Assembly: GCA_051008735.1 (NCBI GenBank) | Contig: JBPCXH010000147.1 | Location: forward strand, 1-8,191 | Source of the DNA: J054 sp051008735 | GTDB lineage: Bacteria > Pseudomonadota > Gammaproteobacteria > Steroidobacterales > GCA-2729495 | DNA length: 8,191 nucleotides | Direction of reading: 5' to 3' | Shown: positions 6,278 to 8,191 of the stretch, one piece after another | How the letters are laid out: each line of letters starts with the position of its first letter | How positions within the stretch are numbered: position 1 is the first letter of the stretch | Notes under the pieces: model-generated | What the model was told of the DNA's origin: nothing | Database searches by the model: none | The model's input: only the letters and a program-made list of their open reading frames with translations | Translations under genes and position numbers: made by a program

Positions 6278-6293
6278 CGGCGAGCCATCGCCG
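6278..6293 (+). promoter_or_regulatory. Perfect 6-bp stem-loop in the FHA gene leader
   Basis: CGGCGA-GCCA-TCGCCG forms a six-pair stem with a four-base loop, 21 bases before the AAGGGG ribosome site. No T-tract follows. It could be a weak attenuator, a protein site or simply mRNA structure. The same GGCGA-N4-TCGCC core also occurs at 2662-2675. Confidence 0.3.
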
Positions 6294-6326
6294 ACCAGAC
6301 ATAAGAACAATAATAAGGGGCATGGC

Positions 6327-8191
6327 ATGACACGCAAACGGAATGGCGGTCATAAAGGCCGCAGAAGCCATAGTAACGGTGTTCAAGTCGCCGACGACTC
6401 AGCGACGCGCAATGACGAAGAACCGGAAATCGTAGCCGCAGAGGCAGAAAGAACTATCACTGCCAGTGAGTTCATTGCCGATATCGACGATACCGGGACA
6501 TTCATGGGTCTGGACGACCCCGACGAAGAAGGTCCGGATGACGGCGAAGCCCTGATTTCCCTGCAAAGGCTTGAGGGCGACATCCGTGAGCTGCACTCCC
6601 GGTGGGCAAATGTCGAAAGCGAGCTGGCGGCTCGCGACATGGAAATTGGCCGACTTCAGGAAGAAGGCGAGATTCATCACGCCGCATTCAAATCCCTGCA
6701 GTCCGAACTTGACGAGGGCAGACTGAGAGAGAGCGAGTATCAGGACCAGGCAGACTCAATCCGGGAACAACTGACAGAACAGGAAAGTCGACTGCAAATG
6801 CAGCTCGATGAACTGGCAGCCCGAGACCAGGCCATCAAAGCCGGCCGTGAAGCCCTGGAGGATATGCAGGCGCAGCGGGATAACATCAGCCAGACCAGCA
6901 AGGCCCTGGAGCAAGAGTTAGCCGATCAGGCGAAGAACGAAGAAGCGGTCCGTAAAAAAGATGAGGAAAAACAGGCGGTAATTTCTGAGCTGCGGGTAAA
7001 GAATCAGGAATTCGAGAGCTATATAGATCGCCGGAAAGCCGACTGGGACAATTTGAATAATGATCTGGCGAGTTCTCGTGATGCGCTGGCCGACATGGAA
7101 AAGGCTATCGCGACCAAGGAGAGCGAGTTCTCCGGCCAGGAGAAAGAGAGGGTTCGGCTAAGCCAGGCCATTATCGACCTGGAGAAGCGTTACGCCGAGA
7201 TGAATGGCCGGCGCGCCGAACGCGAACAGGCTAATCAGGAATTACAGGAACTTCTTAACGAACGCGCCAGCGAACTTGAGACCCTGAGAAATGAGCTGCG
7301 CCAGGCTGAAGCGGTCAGCGCCCCCCTGCAGAAAGAGATCGAAAAGCAGGCCGCTGAGCTTTTAAAAGCGCGCAATGAGATCACGCGACTGGAGTCGCAG
7401 GCCATAAGCGACCGCCAATCTGCCACGGCCGCCGAGAAAGAATTGCGCAGCAAATATGAGGGCGAAATTGCATCCATGCACCAGCAACTTACTGATAGTT
7501 TGGATGCAAACAGCCAGGCACAAAAAGAACTGGCTGACAGCCAGCAGCGGGCCACGGAAATGGAAGCAGACATAGTGGCCAGGCAGACCGAGCTGGAAAA
7601 AGCGCGGACAGCATCAGCGGCCACTGACGAAAAACTGGGCCAGGTCGCCGAAGAGCGAGATACCCTGCGAGCTAAATGCGATGATCTCAAGACGCGCCTG
7701 GCAGAACTCAAGTTAGAGTTCGCCGACCACCGTCGTATTTCCAGTCAGGACCTCGAAGAGAGCACCAGTCGAGCGGCGGAACTGGCGGTCTCACTGAAGA
7801 CCAGCAATGCCGCCCTTCAGACCCTGAATCGAAACGTAAAGATAGTCGGCAAAATCAACGACAGTGTGCAGCGACTGGACAAGCAAATGTCCAACGGTCC
7901 CAACACCGGGGGCGAAAGAGCTACTGCCCGAAAGCAAACCCGCCGGCTGATGGTCGCCATTCAGGGCGAGCAGAAAATACGCTACCCCATCTACAAGAAC
8001 AGCACGACGATTGGCCGTTCTCCAGAGAGTGACATTCAAATCCGCCAGAAATGGATCAGCCGCCAGCACGCCCGCATTGTGATCAGTGATGAAGCGGTAA
8101 CCATTGAGGACATGGGCAGCAAGAACGGCATTCTGGTCAATAACAAACCCATCAGAGCTGGCGTACTCAATGATCAGGATATGGTGGACAT
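6327..8191 (+). CDS. Long coiled-coil protein with C-terminal FHA domain, 3'-truncated by the window edge
   Basis: The first 621 codons are present and the frame is open at the edge. ATG 6327 has AAGGGG 6 bases upstream; the nearby ATG 6322 reads into a stop after two codons. Layout: a basic N-terminus (TRKRNGGHKGRRSH, 2-15), an acidic segment with DDTGTF (51-73), then about 440 residues (75-520) of Glu/Gln/Ala/Arg/Leu-rich heptad-like coiled coil almost free of Pro and Cys. A short Gly/Asn linker follows, then an FHA domain from about 542. FHA domains bind phosphothreonine peptides, and the key residues are visible: Gly563-Arg564-Ser565, Ser578-x-x-His581 and Asn600-Gly601 (KNGILVNN). There is no signal peptide or membrane span in the visible part, so it is probably a cytoplasmic, elongated scaffold recruited by Ser/Thr phosphorylation. 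No kinase is in the window. Family name not recognised; SMC-like ATPase motifs are absent. Confidence 0.9.
   Translation, partial: MTRKRNGGHKGRRSHSNGVQVADDSATRNDEEPEIVAAEAERTITASEFIADIDDTGTFMGLDDPDEEGPDDGEALISLQRLEGDIRELHSRWANVESELAARDMEIGRLQEEGEIHHAAFKSLQSELDEGRLRESEYQDQADSIREQLTEQESRLQMQLDELAARDQAIKAGREALEDMQAQRDNISQTSKALEQELADQAKNEEAVRKKDEEKQAVISELRVKNQEFESYIDRRKADWDNLNNDLASSRDALADMEKAIATKESEFSGQEKERVRLSQAIIDLEKRYAEMNGRRAEREQANQELQELLNERASELETLRNELRQAEAVSAPLQKEIEKQAAELLKARNEITRLESQAISDRQSATAAEKELRSKYEGEIASMHQQLTDSLDANSQAQKELADSQQRATEMEADIVARQTELEKARTASAATDEKLGQVAEERDTLRAKCDDLKTRLAELKLEFADHRRISSQDLEESTSRAAELAVSLKTSNAALQTLNRNVKIVGKINDSVQRLDKQMSNGPNTGGERATARKQTRRLMVAIQGEQKIRYPIYKNSTTIGRSPESDIQIRQKWISRQHARIVISDEAVTIEDMGSKNGILVNNKPIRAGVLNDQDMVD

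Noticed and set aside
6322..6330. ATG at 6322 as the start of the FHA coiled-coil gene
   Set aside because: It reads ATG GCA TGA and stops at once; the ATG at 6327 has better ribosome-site spacing and an open frame.
7235..7711. Ser/Ala-rich minus-strand open frame of 158 codons
   Set aside because: Its composition is what results from reading a Glu/Ala/Arg coiled-coil gene backwards; the plus-strand FHA coiled-coil gene is the real one.

Overview
The window reads as chromosomal DNA of a gammaproteobacterium. The evidence is the gene order rnfD-rnfG-rnfE-nth, which is the order of the E. coli rsx/rnf-nth cluster, and proteins that align residue for residue with the gammaproteobacterial families. 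I cannot name the genus. Coding is dense and GC-rich, and there is no sign of IS elements, tRNA or rRNA genes, phage genes or CRISPR.

Region 1 (1-2648, + strand) is the 3' part of an Rnf operon. It holds the end of rnfD, then complete rnfG and rnfE, then nth for endonuclease III. All three junctions are stop/start overlaps (GTGA, ATGA, CTGA), so the genes are probably translationally coupled. The nth start is best placed on a CTG codon inside the rnfE stop overlap. Rnf is a membrane complex that passes electrons between NADH and ferredoxin-like carriers. RnfD and RnfG carry covalent FMN, and RnfE carries one of the membrane cysteine pairs.

Region 2 (2678-5174) holds two exported proteins of unknown function, transcribed divergently from a 181-bp gap. 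The minus-strand gene converges on nth and encodes a 574-residue lipoprotein. Its mature part is two diverged copies of one roughly 220-240-residue module, with the same four-cysteine pattern in each. The plus-strand gene encodes a 196-residue secreted protein and is followed by a plausible intrinsic terminator.

Region 3 (5175-8191, + strand) begins with a 356-bp gap containing that terminator, a sigma70-like promoter and a strong leader hairpin. A LuxR/GerE-type regulator with a PAS-like sensory half follows. After a 121-bp gap with a 12-bp perfect palindrome over a possible -10 box comes a long coiled-coil protein ending in an FHA phosphothreonine-binding domain. This last gene runs off the window.

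The Rnf-Nth part is conventional. The less ordinary material is the duplicated lipoprotein, its divergent secreted neighbour, and the regulator/FHA coiled-coil pair. I see no proof of a new multi-gene system, but these genes are the places to look.
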